The notes under the pieces were generated by a model. The model did not search any database. It worked only from the letters and a program-made list of their open reading frames with translations, and was not told where the DNA came from. Below are positions 1 through 7,928 of a DNA stretch of 64,000 nucleotides, piece after piece (position 1 is the stretch's first letter; every line of letters starts with the position of its first letter). The stretch lies in NCBI RefSeq assembly GCF_000619885.1, contig NZ_JHUZ01000016.1:1-64000 (forward strand), read 5' to 3'. A program made the position numbers and the translations under genes. The DNA is from Balneatrix alpica DSM 16621. GTDB taxonomy: Bacteria; Pseudomonadota; Gammaproteobacteria; Pseudomonadales; Balneatricaceae.

Positions 1-528
1 GGCCGTATTGCCCGTAACCCCGCCATCCGTAATCTCTCCATCACCTATATCGAGATTATTCGTGGCACCCCCCTGCTGGTGCAGATTTTCATCTTCTACT
101 TCTTTATCGGCACCGTACTGGAACTGGATCGCTTTACTGCTGGTGTGGCGGCCCTGGCGGTGTTTACCGCGGCCTATGTGGCGGAGATTGTCCGTGCCGG
201 TATTCAGTCGATTCCCCCCGGTCAGATGGAAGCGGCCCGCTCCCTCGGCATGAGCTACGTGCAGGCGATGGTGTACGTCATCCTGCCCCAGGCCTTCAAG
301 CGCACCCTGCCACCGATGGCCGGTCAGTTTATCAACCTGATCAAAGACTCCTCCCTGGTCTCGGTGATCTCCATTACCGATCTGACCAAAGCCGGGCGTG
401 AAGTGGTCTCCGCCACCTTTGCCCCCTTCGAAGTCTGGTTCACCGTCGCCCTGCTCTATCTGGTGCTGACCGGTGGTCTGAGCTGGGCCATCCAGCGTCT
501 GGAAAAGAAACTGGCCGCCAGTGATTAA
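1..528 (+). CDS. Polar amino-acid ABC transporter permease (3' part)
   Basis: The reading frame is open from the first base, so the 5' end lies outside the window; 175 residues remain. It is an inner-membrane permease of the HisM/GlnP family (BPD_transp_1), which moves polar amino acids into the cytoplasm. Visible signatures are the early [12 protein letters not shown] stretch, the EAA loop [23 protein letters not shown] (residues about 61-83) that docks on the ATPase, and hydrophobic segments around residues 27-60 and 140-165. The following ATPase gene starts 10 bases after the stop, so the two form one operon. The binding-protein gene is presumably upstream, outside the window. Substrate (glutamine, glutamate/aspartate, arginine) cannot be decided from what is visible. 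Confidence 0.92.
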   Translation, partial: GRIARNPAIRNLSITYIEIIRGTPLLVQIFIFYFFIGTVLELDRFTAGVAALAVFTAAYVAEIVRAGIQSIPPGQMEAARSLGMSYVQAMVYVILPQAFKRTLPPMAGQFINLIKDSSLVSVISITDLTKAGREVVSATFAPFEVWFTVALLYLVLTGGLSWAIQRLEKKLAASD

Positions 529-538
529 GGAGCCCGCG

Positions 539-1288
539 ATGAAACTTAACAACGCAGACAACATCATCGTTGCCGAAGCCGTCGACAAGATTTACCCCAA
601 TGGCTGCCATGCTTTGAAAAAGGTTGGCACCCAAATCAAACGCGGCGAAGTCGTGGTGATTATCGGCCCCTCCGGATCCGGTAAATCCACCTTCCTGCGT
701 ACCCTCAACCAACTGGAAACCATCAGCAGCGGCACCATCCACATCGATGGCACCGACATGTACGCCAAAAGCACCAACATCAACAAACTGCGTGAACACG
801 TTGGCATGGTGTTTCAGAGCTTCAACCTCTTCCCGCATAAAACCGCGCTGGAAAACGTCATGCTCGCCCCGCTCAAAGTCTCCAAACGCCAAGCCAGCGA
901 AGTGCGTGAGCACGCCGAAGCCCTGATGAAAAAAGTGGGCCTGGCCGAGCGCATGCACAACTACCCCAGCCAGCTCTCCGGTGGGCAACAACAACGGGTC
1001 GCCATTGCCCGCGCCCTGTGCATGAAACCCGCCATCATGCTGTTTGACGAACCCACCTCCGCCCTCGACCCGGAAATGGTCGGTGAAGTACTGGACGTGA
1101 TGAAAAGCCTGGCCAAAGAAGGCATGACCATGGTGGTGGTCACCCACGAAATGGGCTTTGCCAAAGAAGTGGCAGACCGGGTGCTCTTTATGGAAGACGG
1201 CGAACTGCTGGTGGAAGACACCCCCGCCAACTTCTTCGACAACCCCAGCCACCCACGCTTGCAGAAGTTCCTGTCTCAGGTGCTCTAA
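539..1288 (+). CDS. Polar amino-acid ABC transporter ATP-binding protein (GlnQ-type)
   Basis: This 249-residue protein is the cytoplasmic ATPase partner of the preceding permease. Walker A is GPSGSGKS at residues 43-50, the Q-loop is [10 protein letters not shown], the ABC signature is LSGGQQQR, Walker B is [12 protein letters not shown], and the switch histidine lies in VVTHEMGF. All catalytic motifs are intact and the length is that of the GlnQ/HisP family. I chose ATG 539 because AAGGAG (527-532) sits six bases upstream; an in-frame GTG at 521 would overlap the permease stop and lacks such a site. The gene ends just before a strong hairpin terminator, so it is probably the last gene of the operon. 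Confidence 0.95.
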   Translation: MKLNNADNIIVAEAVDKIYPNGCHALKKVGTQIKRGEVVVIIGPSGSGKSTFLRTLNQLETISSGTIHIDGTDMYAKSTNINKLREHVGMVFQSFNLFPHKTALENVMLAPLKVSKRQASEVREHAEALMKKVGLAERMHNYPSQLSGGQQQRVAIARALCMKPAIMLFDEPTSALDPEMVGEVLDVMKSLAKEGMTMVVVTHEMGFAKEVADRVLFMEDGELLVEDTPANFFDNPSHPRLQKFLSQVL

Positions 1289-1325
1289 CCCAGCCCCCCC
1301 ACAGCCTGCTGTGGATAGCGCCCTT

Positions 1326-1362
1326 AAACACCCCCTGTTGGCTCAGCTAGCAGGGGGTGTTT
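1326..1362 (+). terminator. Intrinsic-type terminator of the ABC operon
   Basis: A perfect 12-base inverted repeat (AAACACCCCCTG at 1326-1337 and its complement at 1351-1362) with a 13-base loop lies 38 bases after the ATPase stop. The T-tract is short (TTTGGTT), but position and stem strength favour a terminator. Confidence 0.8.
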
Positions 1363-1374
1363 GGTTAGGGGGGG

Positions 1375-1591
1375 CTCGTTCCCACGCTCCTGCGTGGGAA
1401 TGCATACCGAGGCTAGGTAACGAAAGCGGATATTCGATTATGGATAGAAGCTGCCATCACATAAGGGTGACCGTGCTTATCAATTTTGGCAGGAGGGAGT
1501 GCATCCAGCGCGGATACAGGGTGAAGCCATGATGCTCAGGCAGTGGAAGCCTTGGTGGTTATGCATTCCCACGCGGGAGCGTGGGAACGAG
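1375..1591. mobile_element. REP-bounded element derived from the RAYT gene, copy A
   Basis: A 217-base unit bounded by inverted copies of the palindrome CGTTCCCACGC-TCCT-GCGTGGGAA (left end 1375, right end 1591). The interior is not random. From about 1403 to 1460 it matches the leader and first codons of the RAYT gene at 3537-3595 (shared GAGGCTAGGTAA-like start, ATGGATAGAAGC against ATGGGTAGAAGC). It then jumps to a match with 3894-3985 (CATAAGGGTGACCGTGCTTATC). About 301 bases of the parent gene are missing between the CAT at 3593-3595 and the CAT at 3894-3896, and the 3' end is also shortened. It cannot encode the transposase. It looks like a non-autonomous, MITE-like derivative that RAYT could act on in trans. 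Confidence 0.75.
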
Positions 1592-1883
1592 TGAGAACCA
1601 TGCTCATTTTCCACTGGCAAAAAGCATAAACATGGACCAATATCAAAACCTTACACCACTACCGCAGTAGGATATTGCGCATCCAGAGCAGCAAAATGCG
1701 TAGGCTCGTCTTTCAGGGAGGGAAATATAGATGAATTATTTGATATTTCTTATTAATCAAGCAGTTCACTCGCCAGTTATCCATTGATAGCTGGTGTCTA
1801 AACGCATATGCGTAGTATTACAAGGTTATAACTTTAAATTTCAATGAATCACTGTGGTTCTTAGGGAAAAAGGAGTTGCTAAA
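1592..1883. other. AT-rich intergenic stretch
   Basis: This stretch is clearly richer in A and T than the surrounding backbone. I see no convincing gene. A possible 18-codon ORF (1731-1787) follows AGGGAGG but has nothing else to support it. The region probably carries the promoter of the small gene at 1884. Confidence 0.4.
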
Positions 1884-2075
1884 ATGTCTCTATTTGTAGA
1901 ACTAGATCGAATGGATGAGCTTAATGATAAAATTCACAACCTTAATAGGATAATCGCTATGGTCAATACTACGGAAATCTCTGAAGAGTTGTCTAAAGAA
2001 TTAGACGATGCCTATCAAGAATTAGATCAAGCTTACAAAAGAATTTTTACTACTAGTCGGACGCGCTCTCAGTAA
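1884..2075 (+). CDS. Small predicted coiled-coil protein, unknown
   Basis: This 63-residue ORF starts at ATG 1884, with AGGAG (1871-1875) eight bases upstream. I do not recognise a family. The sequence is rich in Leu, Asp, Glu and Lys and is almost certainly all-helical; residues about 5-55 show heptad-like hydrophobic spacing (LDRMDELNDKIHNL, then ELSKELDDAYQELDQAY), suggesting a short coiled coil. Composition is much more AT-rich than the backbone, and the gene is flanked on both sides by REP-bounded elements, which suggests acquired DNA. A role such as a small antitoxin-like or structural protein is possible but not shown. An alternative start further upstream (1854) has no ribosome-binding site. 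Confidence 0.55.
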   Translation: MSLFVELDRMDELNDKIHNLNRIIAMVNTTEISEELSKELDDAYQELDQAYKRIFTTSRTRSQ

Positions 2076-2081
2076 TTTTTA

Positions 2082-2300
2082 CTCGTTCCCACGCTCCTGC
2101 GTGGGAATGCATACGGATATTAGGCAATTAAAGCGGATATCATTTTATGAATAGAATCCGCTATTACATAAGGGTGGCCGTGCTTATCAGGCTTGTGGGA
2201 GGGTGTAAACCCAGAGCAGATACAGGGTGAAGCCATAATGCTCAGGCAGCGGAAGCCTGGGGGACTCGGTAGGCATTCCCACGCAGGAGCGTGGGAACGA
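2082..2300. mobile_element. REP-bounded element derived from the RAYT gene, copy B
   Basis: A second 219-base unit with the same architecture as the one at 1375-1591: an inward REP palindrome at 2082-2108, a leader-like segment, a degenerate start region (ATGAATAGAATCCGCTATTA), then the same junction into CATAAGGGTGGCCGTGCTTATC, and an inverted REP at 2272-2300. The two copies differ at many positions but share the same internal deletion point relative to the full RAYT gene at 3573-4103. A shared ancestral deletion followed by movement explains this better than two independent deletions. Confidence 0.75.
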
Positions 2301-2365
2301 AGGGGCAAGGGTGCGGTGGGCTTTGCGGCTCGGTAGGCATTCTCACACAGGAGCGTGGGCGTGAG
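2272..2365 (+). repeat. Two tandem REP units at the 3' end of copy B
   Basis: GGTAGGCATTCCCACGCAGG begins near 2269 and recurs 64 bases later as the degenerate GGTAGGCATTCTCACACAGG. This is the same unit that is tandemly amplified after the RAYT gene (4126-4523). Each palindrome is preceded by the tetranucleotide GTAG. Confidence 0.8.
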
Positions 2366-2398
2366 GACACTGAATATTCAGAATAGGAGGGTGCACAG

Positions 2399-2983
2399 AT
2401 GCATCAGGTAAAATGCCAGTGTGGCGCGGTTCAGGGCCGCCTATTAAAGGGCGCACCCAATAACCGCATCCGCTGTTATTGCTCAGACTGCCAAGCGTTT
2501 GCTCGTTACTTTGAGCCAGGGCTTCAGGTGCTTGATGCTCAAGGGGGCACGGAAATAGTGCAGGTTTGCCAGTCCCGCCTTTGCTTTGATCGGGGTCTTG
2601 AGAATGTGGCTGCCATTCGACTGACCAATACGGGAATGATTCGTTGGTATGCACAATGTTGCCAAACGCCGATTGGCAATGTGATGGCTGACCCCAAAAT
2701 GAGCTTTATCGGCTTGATTCACACATGCTTGGATCAGTCCGCACTCGACAAGGATTTTGGGCCTTCTGTTTCTGCGTTTAATACTCAAGATGCTCTTGGT
2801 GATCCTAAGCCACAGTCTCGTGGTTTGCTGAGAAGCCTGTTGCGTTTCATGAGGCTTGTTTTGCTGTCTCGGGTCTTCGGGCGTTATAAAAAGTCTCCAT
2901 TGTTCTCAGCTTCAGGGGCGCCAATCGTTACGCCTAAAATCCTTGCGGCCTCTGAGCTACAGAAGCTGAAAACTGCCGTATAG
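2399..2983 (+). CDS. Cysteine-rich GFA-like / DUF6151-type protein
   Basis: This 194-residue protein starts at ATG 2399 with AGGAGG at 2385-2390. The N-terminal half carries a zinc-fold pattern like that of glutathione-dependent formaldehyde-activating (GFA/Mss4-like) proteins: CQCG near residues 7-10, CYCSDCQ near 27-33, and CC near residues 89-90 in WYAQCCQTPIGN. I recall this arrangement as typical of DUF6151; enzymatic activity is not established. The C-terminal part (after about residue 135) is basic and hydrophobic and may contact membrane. It lies inside the REP-rich accessory patch and has no operon partner. Assignment rests on the cysteine pattern. Confidence 0.65.
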   Translation: MHQVKCQCGAVQGRLLKGAPNNRIRCYCSDCQAFARYFEPGLQVLDAQGGTEIVQVCQSRLCFDRGLENVAAIRLTNTGMIRWYAQCCQTPIGNVMADPKMSFIGLIHTCLDQSALDKDFGPSVSAFNTQDALGDPKPQSRGLLRSLLRFMRLVLLSRVFGRYKKSPLFSASGAPIVTPKILAASELQKLKTAV

Positions 2984-3131
2984 CCATAGATTGTGTCCAA
3001 CCGTCTTGATGGGGGTTGGCCACTTGTTCTGCGTAGTTATGCATCAGTCACGCAGTGTCGGTGAGTTCTATATTAGTTGTACGAAGTCTCAGCCTCGGAA
3101 AGTGCTGAAAATTCCATTCAAGGAAAGAGTA

Positions 3132-3491
3132 ATGCAAGAAATAATCAAGAAAACCTTTGGCGGTCTTTCCGCTCAATACTATATCCGCCAGTTGTTTTTT
3201 GGATCCCTGTTTTCTGCTCTGATATTTTATATGTTTGTTAGTAGTGGGAAGCCCATTCAGTTTAGCATGATTGCATTGCTTGCAATTAATACGCTTCTTT
3301 ATCCATATTCACGCTTTGTCTATGAGAGTGTTGTTGGTTTTATCATGGGGAATAATGTTTTCTTTGTGAATGCCATGCTTATGATGTTTGTAAAATTACT
3401 GACAATGGCACTTTGTTGGGGTTTTGCGATTTTTGTTTCTCCTATTGGCTTGGCGTATCTTTACTATCATCACAGTAAAGCAGCTAGTTAA
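3132..3491 (+). CDS. Small integral membrane protein, unknown
   Basis: A 119-residue hydrophobic protein with no family that I recognise. There are about three membrane segments: roughly residues 22-40 (LFFGSLFSALIFYMFV), 45-60 (MIALLAINTLLYPYSRF), and 82-112 (MLMMFVKLLTMALCWGFAIFVSPIGLAYLYY). I chose ATG 3132 because AAGGA (3120-3124) precedes it; an upstream in-frame start at 2991 would add a poorly supported extension that begins eight bases after the previous gene. The gene is AT-rich and sits between the GFA-like gene and the RAYT gene. The ending YYHHSKAAS is polar and probably cytoplasmic. Confidence 0.6.
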   Translation: MQEIIKKTFGGLSAQYYIRQLFFGSLFSALIFYMFVSSGKPIQFSMIALLAINTLLYPYSRFVYESVVGFIMGNNVFFVNAMLMMFVKLLTMALCWGFAIFVSPIGLAYLYYHHSKAAS

Positions 3492-3511
3492 TAGCTTGTT
3501 TTGATTAATCT

Positions 3512-3533
3512 CCCCCACGCTTTTGGGTGGGGG
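3512..3533. repeat. Degenerate REP palindrome upstream of the RAYT gene
   Basis: CCCCCAC (3512-3518) and GTGGGGG (3527-3533) form a hairpin, followed by GCGTATACCAAGGCTAGGTAA, which corresponds to GAATGCATACCGAGGCTAGGTAA beside the left REP of copy A. It is probably a decayed left boundary of the RAYT unit. It could also terminate the preceding membrane-protein gene. Confidence 0.6.
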
Positions 3534-3572
3534 CGTATACCAAGGCTAGGTAATTAAAACGGATGTTCTCTT

Positions 3573-4103
3573 ATGGGTAGAAGCCGCTATCACATTACCA
3601 ATGCAAGCCAACCCCATTTTGTCACCTTTACTGTGTTGCATTGGATTCCTGTTTTTACTCGTCCAGACACTGTGCATATTTTGCTTGAGGCTTTGCGTTT
3701 TTTAAGTAAAGAAGGCCTTAAGGTATATGCTTGGGTGGTGTTGGAAAATCATTGTCACTTTATATTGCAAAGCTCTGCATTGGATAAAGATATTGCCCGC
3801 TTGAAGTCTTGGACGGCAAAGCAGCTAATTCAGTATTTCGTCCAGCATAATGTCACGCAGATTTTGGAGCAATTGGCGTTTTATAAGAAAGCGCATAAGG
3901 GTGACCGTGCTTATCAGTTTTGGCAAGAGGGGGTGCATCCAGAACAGATTCAGGGTGAGGCGATGATGCGGCAGAAAGTGGAATATATTCATCAAAACCC
4001 GGTCAAGCGTGGGTATGTGGATAAGGCTGAGCATTGGCGTTATTCGAGTGCGAGGGATTATGCCAATGTGGCTGGTTTGTTGGAGGTGTGTCGCCAGTGG
4101 TAA
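3573..4103 (+). CDS. REP-associated tyrosine transposase (RAYT, IS200-like Y1 family)
   Basis: This 176-residue protein belongs to the Y1_Tnp/HUH superfamily. The metal-binding HUH-type motif is His60-Cys61-His62 in VLENHCHFIL, and the likely catalytic tyrosine is Tyr138 in KVEYIHQNPVKRG; both are intact. RAYT proteins cut and join single-stranded REP DNA next to a GTAG/GGAG tetranucleotide. Here the gene is followed within 25 bases by a tandem array of palindromes, each preceded by GTAG, and two deleted relatives of the gene lie 1.3-2.2 kb upstream. Start ATG 3573 aligns with the start regions of both deleted copies. There is no clear Shine-Dalgarno sequence, which fits low expression. Confidence 0.9.
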   Translation: MGRSRYHITNASQPHFVTFTVLHWIPVFTRPDTVHILLEALRFLSKEGLKVYAWVVLENHCHFILQSSALDKDIARLKSWTAKQLIQYFVQHNVTQILEQLAFYKKAHKGDRAYQFWQEGVHPEQIQGEAMMRQKVEYIHQNPVKRGYVDKAEHWRYSSARDYANVAGLLEVCRQW

Positions 4104-4125
4104 TGGGGCTGGTGTGTATGGGGGG

Positions 4126-4523
4126 CTCGGTAGGCATTCCCACGCAGGAGCGTGGGCACGAGGAAGCAGGGAGCGGTGGGCTTTGCAGCTTGGTAGGCAT
4201 TCCCACGCAGGAGCGTGGGAACGAGGAAGCAGGGAGCGGTGGGCTTTGCAGCTTGGTAGGCATTCCCACGCAGGAGCGTGGGCACGAGGAAGCAGGGCGC
4301 AGAGGGGTTTGTGGCTTGGTAGGCATTCCCACGCAGGAGCGTGGGAACGAGGGGCAGGGCACGGTGGGCTTTGCGGCTTGGTATGCATTCCCACGCAGGA
4401 GCGTGGGAACGAGGGGCAGGGCGCGGTGGGGTTTGTGGCTTGGTAGGCATTCCCACGCAGGAGCGTGGGCACGAGGAAGCAGGGCGTGGTGGATTTTGTG
4501 GTTCGGTAGGCATTCCCATGCCG
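4126..4523 (+). repeat. Tandem REP array (seven units, 62-63 base period)
   Basis: The palindrome TTCCCACGC-AGGA-GCGTGGG recurs at 4133, 4196, 4259, 4322, 4384, 4446 and 4509 (first base of GGCATTCC), always in the same orientation; the last copy is truncated. All but the 4384 copy (GGTATGC) are preceded by GGTAGGC. Spacers are nearly identical (AGGAAGCAGGG..GGTGGGCTTTG). The array starts directly after the RAYT gene and is probably its product. Apparent ORFs through the array are artefacts of the repeat. Confidence 0.93.
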
Positions 4524-4755
4524 CTCCTAGGTGCTGATAAAGAGTGAAATACCTCCTCCCTTGCTGGGTGCGGGTTCAGGTTCTTAAGATAGTGCTCCCT
4601 TTCTAATGAGGAGCCTTTGGCTCTATTGCTATGCCAATTCCCTGTCGAAGGCCTTTGGGCCATCGTCTTGTTCTATGCCCTCCTTCTGTCTGTGATGACT
4701 ATGCTACCCATATCAGTTGCCGTGCTTGTTTAAGCCTTGGCGGCGGGGAGGGGTG
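4524..4755. other. Intergenic region before the CorC-type gene
   Basis: I see no gene here. The stretch is less GC-rich than the following gene and should hold its promoter; GCGGGGAGGGG just before 4756 supplies the ribosome-binding site. Confidence 0.4.
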
Positions 4756-6030
4756 ATGGAAGTCTTAATTCTGTTGGGATTGATTGTGCTGAATGGTGTG
4801 TTTGCCATGTCGGAGATCGCCCTGGTCACCGCCCGTAAGGCCCGCTTGCACAAGTTGGCCACACGGGGGGATAAGTCGGCTAAAGCGGCTTTGCGTTTGG
4901 CGGAGGATCCGACAGCCTTCCTCTCCACGGTGCAAATCGGTATTACCTCCATCGGTATTCTCAACGGCATTGTCGGTGAGGCAGTGCTGGCGGCACCGGT
5001 GGCGAAGTGGCTGGTGTCGCTGGGGGTCGCCAGTCAGCACGCCGGGATCAGCGCCACGGTGTTGGTGGTGGTGACCATTACCTATGCCTCCATTGTGATT
5101 GGCGAGCTGGTGCCCAAGCGCTTGGGGCAGTTGAATCCGGAGCTGGTGGCACGCTTGGTGGCGCGGCCAATGAAGCTATTGGCCTGGCTAACCCATCCCT
5201 TTGTCTGGTTGCTCAGTGCTTCGACCCATGCGGTGATGAAGTTGCTGGGTAACCCTAAGCAAACCAGCACGGTGACGGAGGAGGAAATCCGGGCGGTGTT
5301 GGATGAGGGCTCGGAGGCTGGGGTGATCGAGCAAAACCAGCATCTGATTCTGCGTAATTTATTTAAGCTGGATCGGCGTCTATTAAGCTCGCTGATGATT
5401 CCCCAGGATCAGGTGGTGTACCTCGACCGTCAGCAGCCTTTGCAGGTTAACCTGCAGCGTATGCTGAGCACGGATTATTCACGCTTTCCGGTCTGTGATG
5501 GCAGCCTGCATCAGGTAGTGGGGGTGGTGTACGCCAAGCAGGCCTTGGCTGCCCTGGCCCAGGGGCAGCAGCAGAGCTGGTTGGATAAGCTGCATCCCTG
5601 TGTCTATGTACCAGAAGACCTGACGGGGCTGGAGCTGCTGGAGGAGTTTCGCCGCGGTAACACCCAGATGGTGTTTGTGATGGATGAGCAGGGGGAGATT
5701 GAGGGCATTCTGACCCTGGAGGATGTGCTGGATGCATTGATGGCGGAGCAGCAGCGTCCCTTGAGCCTGGAGCAGGGCAGTAGCCTGTTGGAGGGCAGCC
5801 TGGAAGTACTGGACTTAAAAGAACTGCTGCAGTTGGAGCAGTTACCGGAGGAGTCGGAGCAGGCTTACCATACCCTCGGCGGTATGCTGATGTTATTGCT
5901 CAGTCGGGTGCCGCAGGTGGGGGATAGTGTCGACTGGCAGCAGTGGCGTTTTGAAGTGGTGCAGATGGAGCAAAAACGGGTGGCCTTAGTGCGGGTAACG
6001 GCGCTGACGGTTGCCAGCGCCGAGGATTAG
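4756..6030 (+). CDS. CNNM/CorC-family membrane protein with CBS pair (hemolysin-related)
   Basis: A 424-residue protein of the UPF0053/HlyC-CorC family, linked to magnesium or cobalt efflux. Domain order: N-terminal CNNM (DUF21) membrane domain, about residues 1-190, with several hydrophobic helices (MEVLILLGLIVLNGVFAMSE; ISATVLVVVTITYASIVIGELVPK); a CBS-domain pair, about 205-330 (LMIPQDQVVYLD, TQMVFVMDEQGEIEGILTLEDVLDAL); and a C-terminal CorC_HlyC domain (YHTLGGMLMLLLSRVPQVGD). ATG 4756 follows a GGGGAGGGG ribosome-binding site. No operon partner is evident; the next gene is convergent. The transported ion is inferred from family knowledge only. Confidence 0.9.
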   Translation: MEVLILLGLIVLNGVFAMSEIALVTARKARLHKLATRGDKSAKAALRLAEDPTAFLSTVQIGITSIGILNGIVGEAVLAAPVAKWLVSLGVASQHAGISATVLVVVTITYASIVIGELVPKRLGQLNPELVARLVARPMKLLAWLTHPFVWLLSASTHAVMKLLGNPKQTSTVTEEEIRAVLDEGSEAGVIEQNQHLILRNLFKLDRRLLSSLMIPQDQVVYLDRQQPLQVNLQRMLSTDYSRFPVCDGSLHQVVGVVYAKQALAALAQGQQQSWLDKLHPCVYVPEDLTGLELLEEFRRGNTQMVFVMDEQGEIEGILTLEDVLDALMAEQQRPLSLEQGSSLLEGSLEVLDLKELLQLEQLPEESEQAYHTLGGMLMLLLSRVPQVGDSVDWQQWRFEVVQMEQKRVALVRVTALTVASAED

Positions 6031-6056
6031 CCTGCACTTTTCCCGGGTGGTAGGAG

Positions 6057-6986
6057 TTAGTAGGCCACGGTGGTTCCTTCTGAGATCAGGTCGAGTGCAA
6101 ATGCCTGGCCCACGCTTTGATTGACGAGGGTGGTAATGGGTTCAAGGTAGAGCGCATAGCTGGAGTGGTGGATGGGCAGCAGCTTGTGTGGTTGGACTGC
6201 ATCGGCCAGCTTGATCACATCACTGGCGCCCATGCTGATTTGCCCAAGCGGACCAGGGGTGCCCACCCGGCCAAGGTGAGGAATCATCACATCGGGCTGT
6301 CCATAGGGGCGCAGCGCGTTTAGCAGCGCAGGGGTGGGTAAGGTGTCACCCGTCCAGTACAGGGTTTTACGCCAGTTCTGCTCTTTGAACTCAATCCAGT
6401 AGCCATTGCCCTGGCCGAGCAGTTGCGCTATGTCGGTTTGGTTGGAGTGGTGGGCCGGGACGGCGGTAATGGTAATTTCACCGGCGCCTGCCGCGAAGGA
6501 ACGGCTCTCTCCCCAGGCCAGGCTTTGCGCCTGTTGAAAACCCTTGTCGTAGAGGTTTTGCAGGTCATGTGCAGGGGTGATTAGCGGTAATGCAGGCGAA
6601 AGGCGGCGTTGTGCCTCCTGGTCGAAGTGGTCTTCATGGGCATGACTCAGCAGAATCAGTTGCAGGTCGCTCAAGTCGACTGGGGGCAGAGGAGTCAGAC
6701 GGCGATGATGTTTAATCTGCGGCCCAGTCGCGAGATCGAAATCTTCATTGGGGTCGCCCATCACAAAGGCCTGTTCACCTTCCCCTAACATAGGGTCGGT
6801 AATAAAACGGAAGCCATTAAATTCTACCAGCAGTGTCGGCCCCCCTAGCCAGGTCGCCTTGACTTGCGGGGTTGTCTGGCGCGGCGCAGAGGCATCGTCA
6901 GCGCTGGCGGCATGAGTCCAGTGTGGCAGTAGGCTGAGGGTCGTCAGGAGCAGGGTGGTCAAGAGGGGGCGCATTGTATTCTCCAA
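6057..6986 (-). CDS. Secreted metallo-beta-lactamase-fold hydrolase (UlaG-like)
   Basis: A 309-residue protein with an N-terminal signal peptide (hydrophobic run LLTTLLLTTLSLLPHW and cleavage near AHAAS, residues about 26-28). The mature part is a metallo-beta-lactamase fold of the UlaG/UPF0173-like group: the zinc motif HAHEDHFD is near residue 114, with further likely ligands in VPAHHSNQT, YWTGDT and LPIHHSSY. The protein is probably periplasmic; its substrate is unknown. It is divergent from a LysR gene at 7077 with a 90-base gap, so regulation by that LysR protein is the obvious hypothesis. A second in-frame ATG four codons in (6974) is an alternative start. Confidence 0.82.
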   Translation of the reverse strand: MENTMRPLLTTLLLTTLSLLPHWTHAASADDASAPRQTTPQVKATWLGGPTLLVEFNGFRFITDPMLGEGEQAFVMGDPNEDFDLATGPQIKHHRRLTPLPPVDLSDLQLILLSHAHEDHFDQEAQRRLSPALPLITPAHDLQNLYDKGFQQAQSLAWGESRSFAAGAGEITITAVPAHHSNQTDIAQLLGQGNGYWIEFKEQNWRKTLYWTGDTLPTPALLNALRPYGQPDVMIPHLGRVGTPGPLGQISMGASDVIKLADAVQPHKLLPIHHSSYALYLEPITTLVNQSVGQAFALDLISEGTTVAY

Positions 6987-7076
6987 GGCTGTTTGTCAGT
7001 GCCGGTCATGCTAACATCGCCACTTTGTCCTGCTTAGCAGGGTAGTGAAGGATAATCTATCCACTAAAGAGGGATA

Positions 7077-7928
7077 ATGAGCAGCATCGAGCAAATCCAA
7101 ACCTTTATCGCTGTAGCCAGTCATGGCAGTTTTGCTGAAGCCAGTCGACAGCTGGCTCTTTCAACATCGGCGGTGAGTGCACGGGTGCAGGCGTTGGAGC
7201 AACGCTTAGGGGTGCGCTTATTGCAGCGTAATACCCGTAGTTTGCGCCTGACGGACGAAGGGCAGCGTTACTTCGAGCATTGCCGGGATGCTTTGCAGCA
7301 GTTGCAGGAAGCAGAGCAGGCGCTGTCACAACAGGGTGTGCCCAGCGGTCTGTTGCGTCTCAGTGTGCCGACTGATCTGGTGATGGCACCCTTTGCTCGG
7401 CTGCTGGCTGCCTTCCGCAGGCAATATGCGCAGATTGAGATTGAGGTCCATCTCTCCGATAAAACGGTGGATCTGATACGGGCACCGGTGGATCTGGCGA
7501 TTCGTGGCCGTGACCCCGGCTCTCCTGAATTGATTGCGCGGCCGCTAGGGCAAGCGGAGCTGGTGATGGTGGTTTGTCCTGCACTTTATCCAGCCAATAT
7601 GGAGGGAGAGCGGCTGCCGTTGCTGGATCCGTTAAATATACGGCAGCAATTGCCACCCTTGGCCACGTGGCCGCACAGTGAGGTGCGTAGCCAGCACCTG
7701 GGCCTGACACGTCAGCTTTGTCTGCAAGGCCAGGGGGCTGCGTTGTTGCCGCTGGCGCTTTGCCGTGAGGACATTGAACAGGGCCGCTTACAGCAAATAG
7801 CCACCGACTTTGCTCTGCCCCCTCTGCCTCTGTATCTGGTGTACCCTAATCGACATCAGCAACCGGCACGCTTACGTACCTTTATCAATTTTGTGCTGGA
7901 GAATGTGACTAACTATCCCTTGGTTTAG
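7077..7928 (+). CDS. LysR-family transcriptional regulator
   Basis: This 283-residue protein has the LysR winged helix at residues 1-60 (FAEASRQLALSTSAVSARVQ, then LEQRLGVRLLQRNTRSLRLT) and a C-terminal effector-binding domain (LRLSVPTDLVMAPFARLLAAF onward). The effector domain looks 10-15 residues shorter than usual around residues 180-200, with a compressed LPLLDPLNIRQQLPPLATW segment; the gene is otherwise intact. It is transcribed away from the hydrolase at 6057-6986, the typical arrangement for a LysR protein and its target. The 3' end overlaps the convergent DUF4336 gene by 20 bases. The effector is unknown. Confidence 0.9.
   Translation: MSSIEQIQTFIAVASHGSFAEASRQLALSTSAVSARVQALEQRLGVRLLQRNTRSLRLTDEGQRYFEHCRDALQQLQEAEQALSQQGVPSGLLRLSVPTDLVMAPFARLLAAFRRQYAQIEIEVHLSDKTVDLIRAPVDLAIRGRDPGSPELIARPLGQAELVMVVCPALYPANMEGERLPLLDPLNIRQQLPPLATWPHSEVRSQHLGLTRQLCLQGQGAALLPLALCREDIEQGRLQQIATDFALPPLPLYLVYPNRHQQPARLRTFINFVLENVTNYPLV

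Noticed and set aside
440-1252. A 270-codon antisense ORF over the GlnQ-type ATPase gene
   Set aside because: Its His- and Gly-rich composition is the reverse reading of a well-supported ATPase; no family features.
1731-1787. An 18-codon ORF after AGGGAGG in the AT-rich gap
   Set aside because: Only the ribosome-binding-like sequence supports it; no known leader-peptide or toxin pattern is visible.
1375-4523. A CRISPR array suggested by regularly spaced repeats
   Set aside because: Spacers are near-identical, repeats are REP palindromes linked to a RAYT gene, and no cas genes are present.
4009-4663. Several overlapping ORFs on both strands (up to about 215 codons) across the REP array
   Set aside because: They are created by the 62-63 base tandem repeat, which stays open in several frames; the deduced peptides are just repeats of the palindrome and have no ribosome-binding sites.
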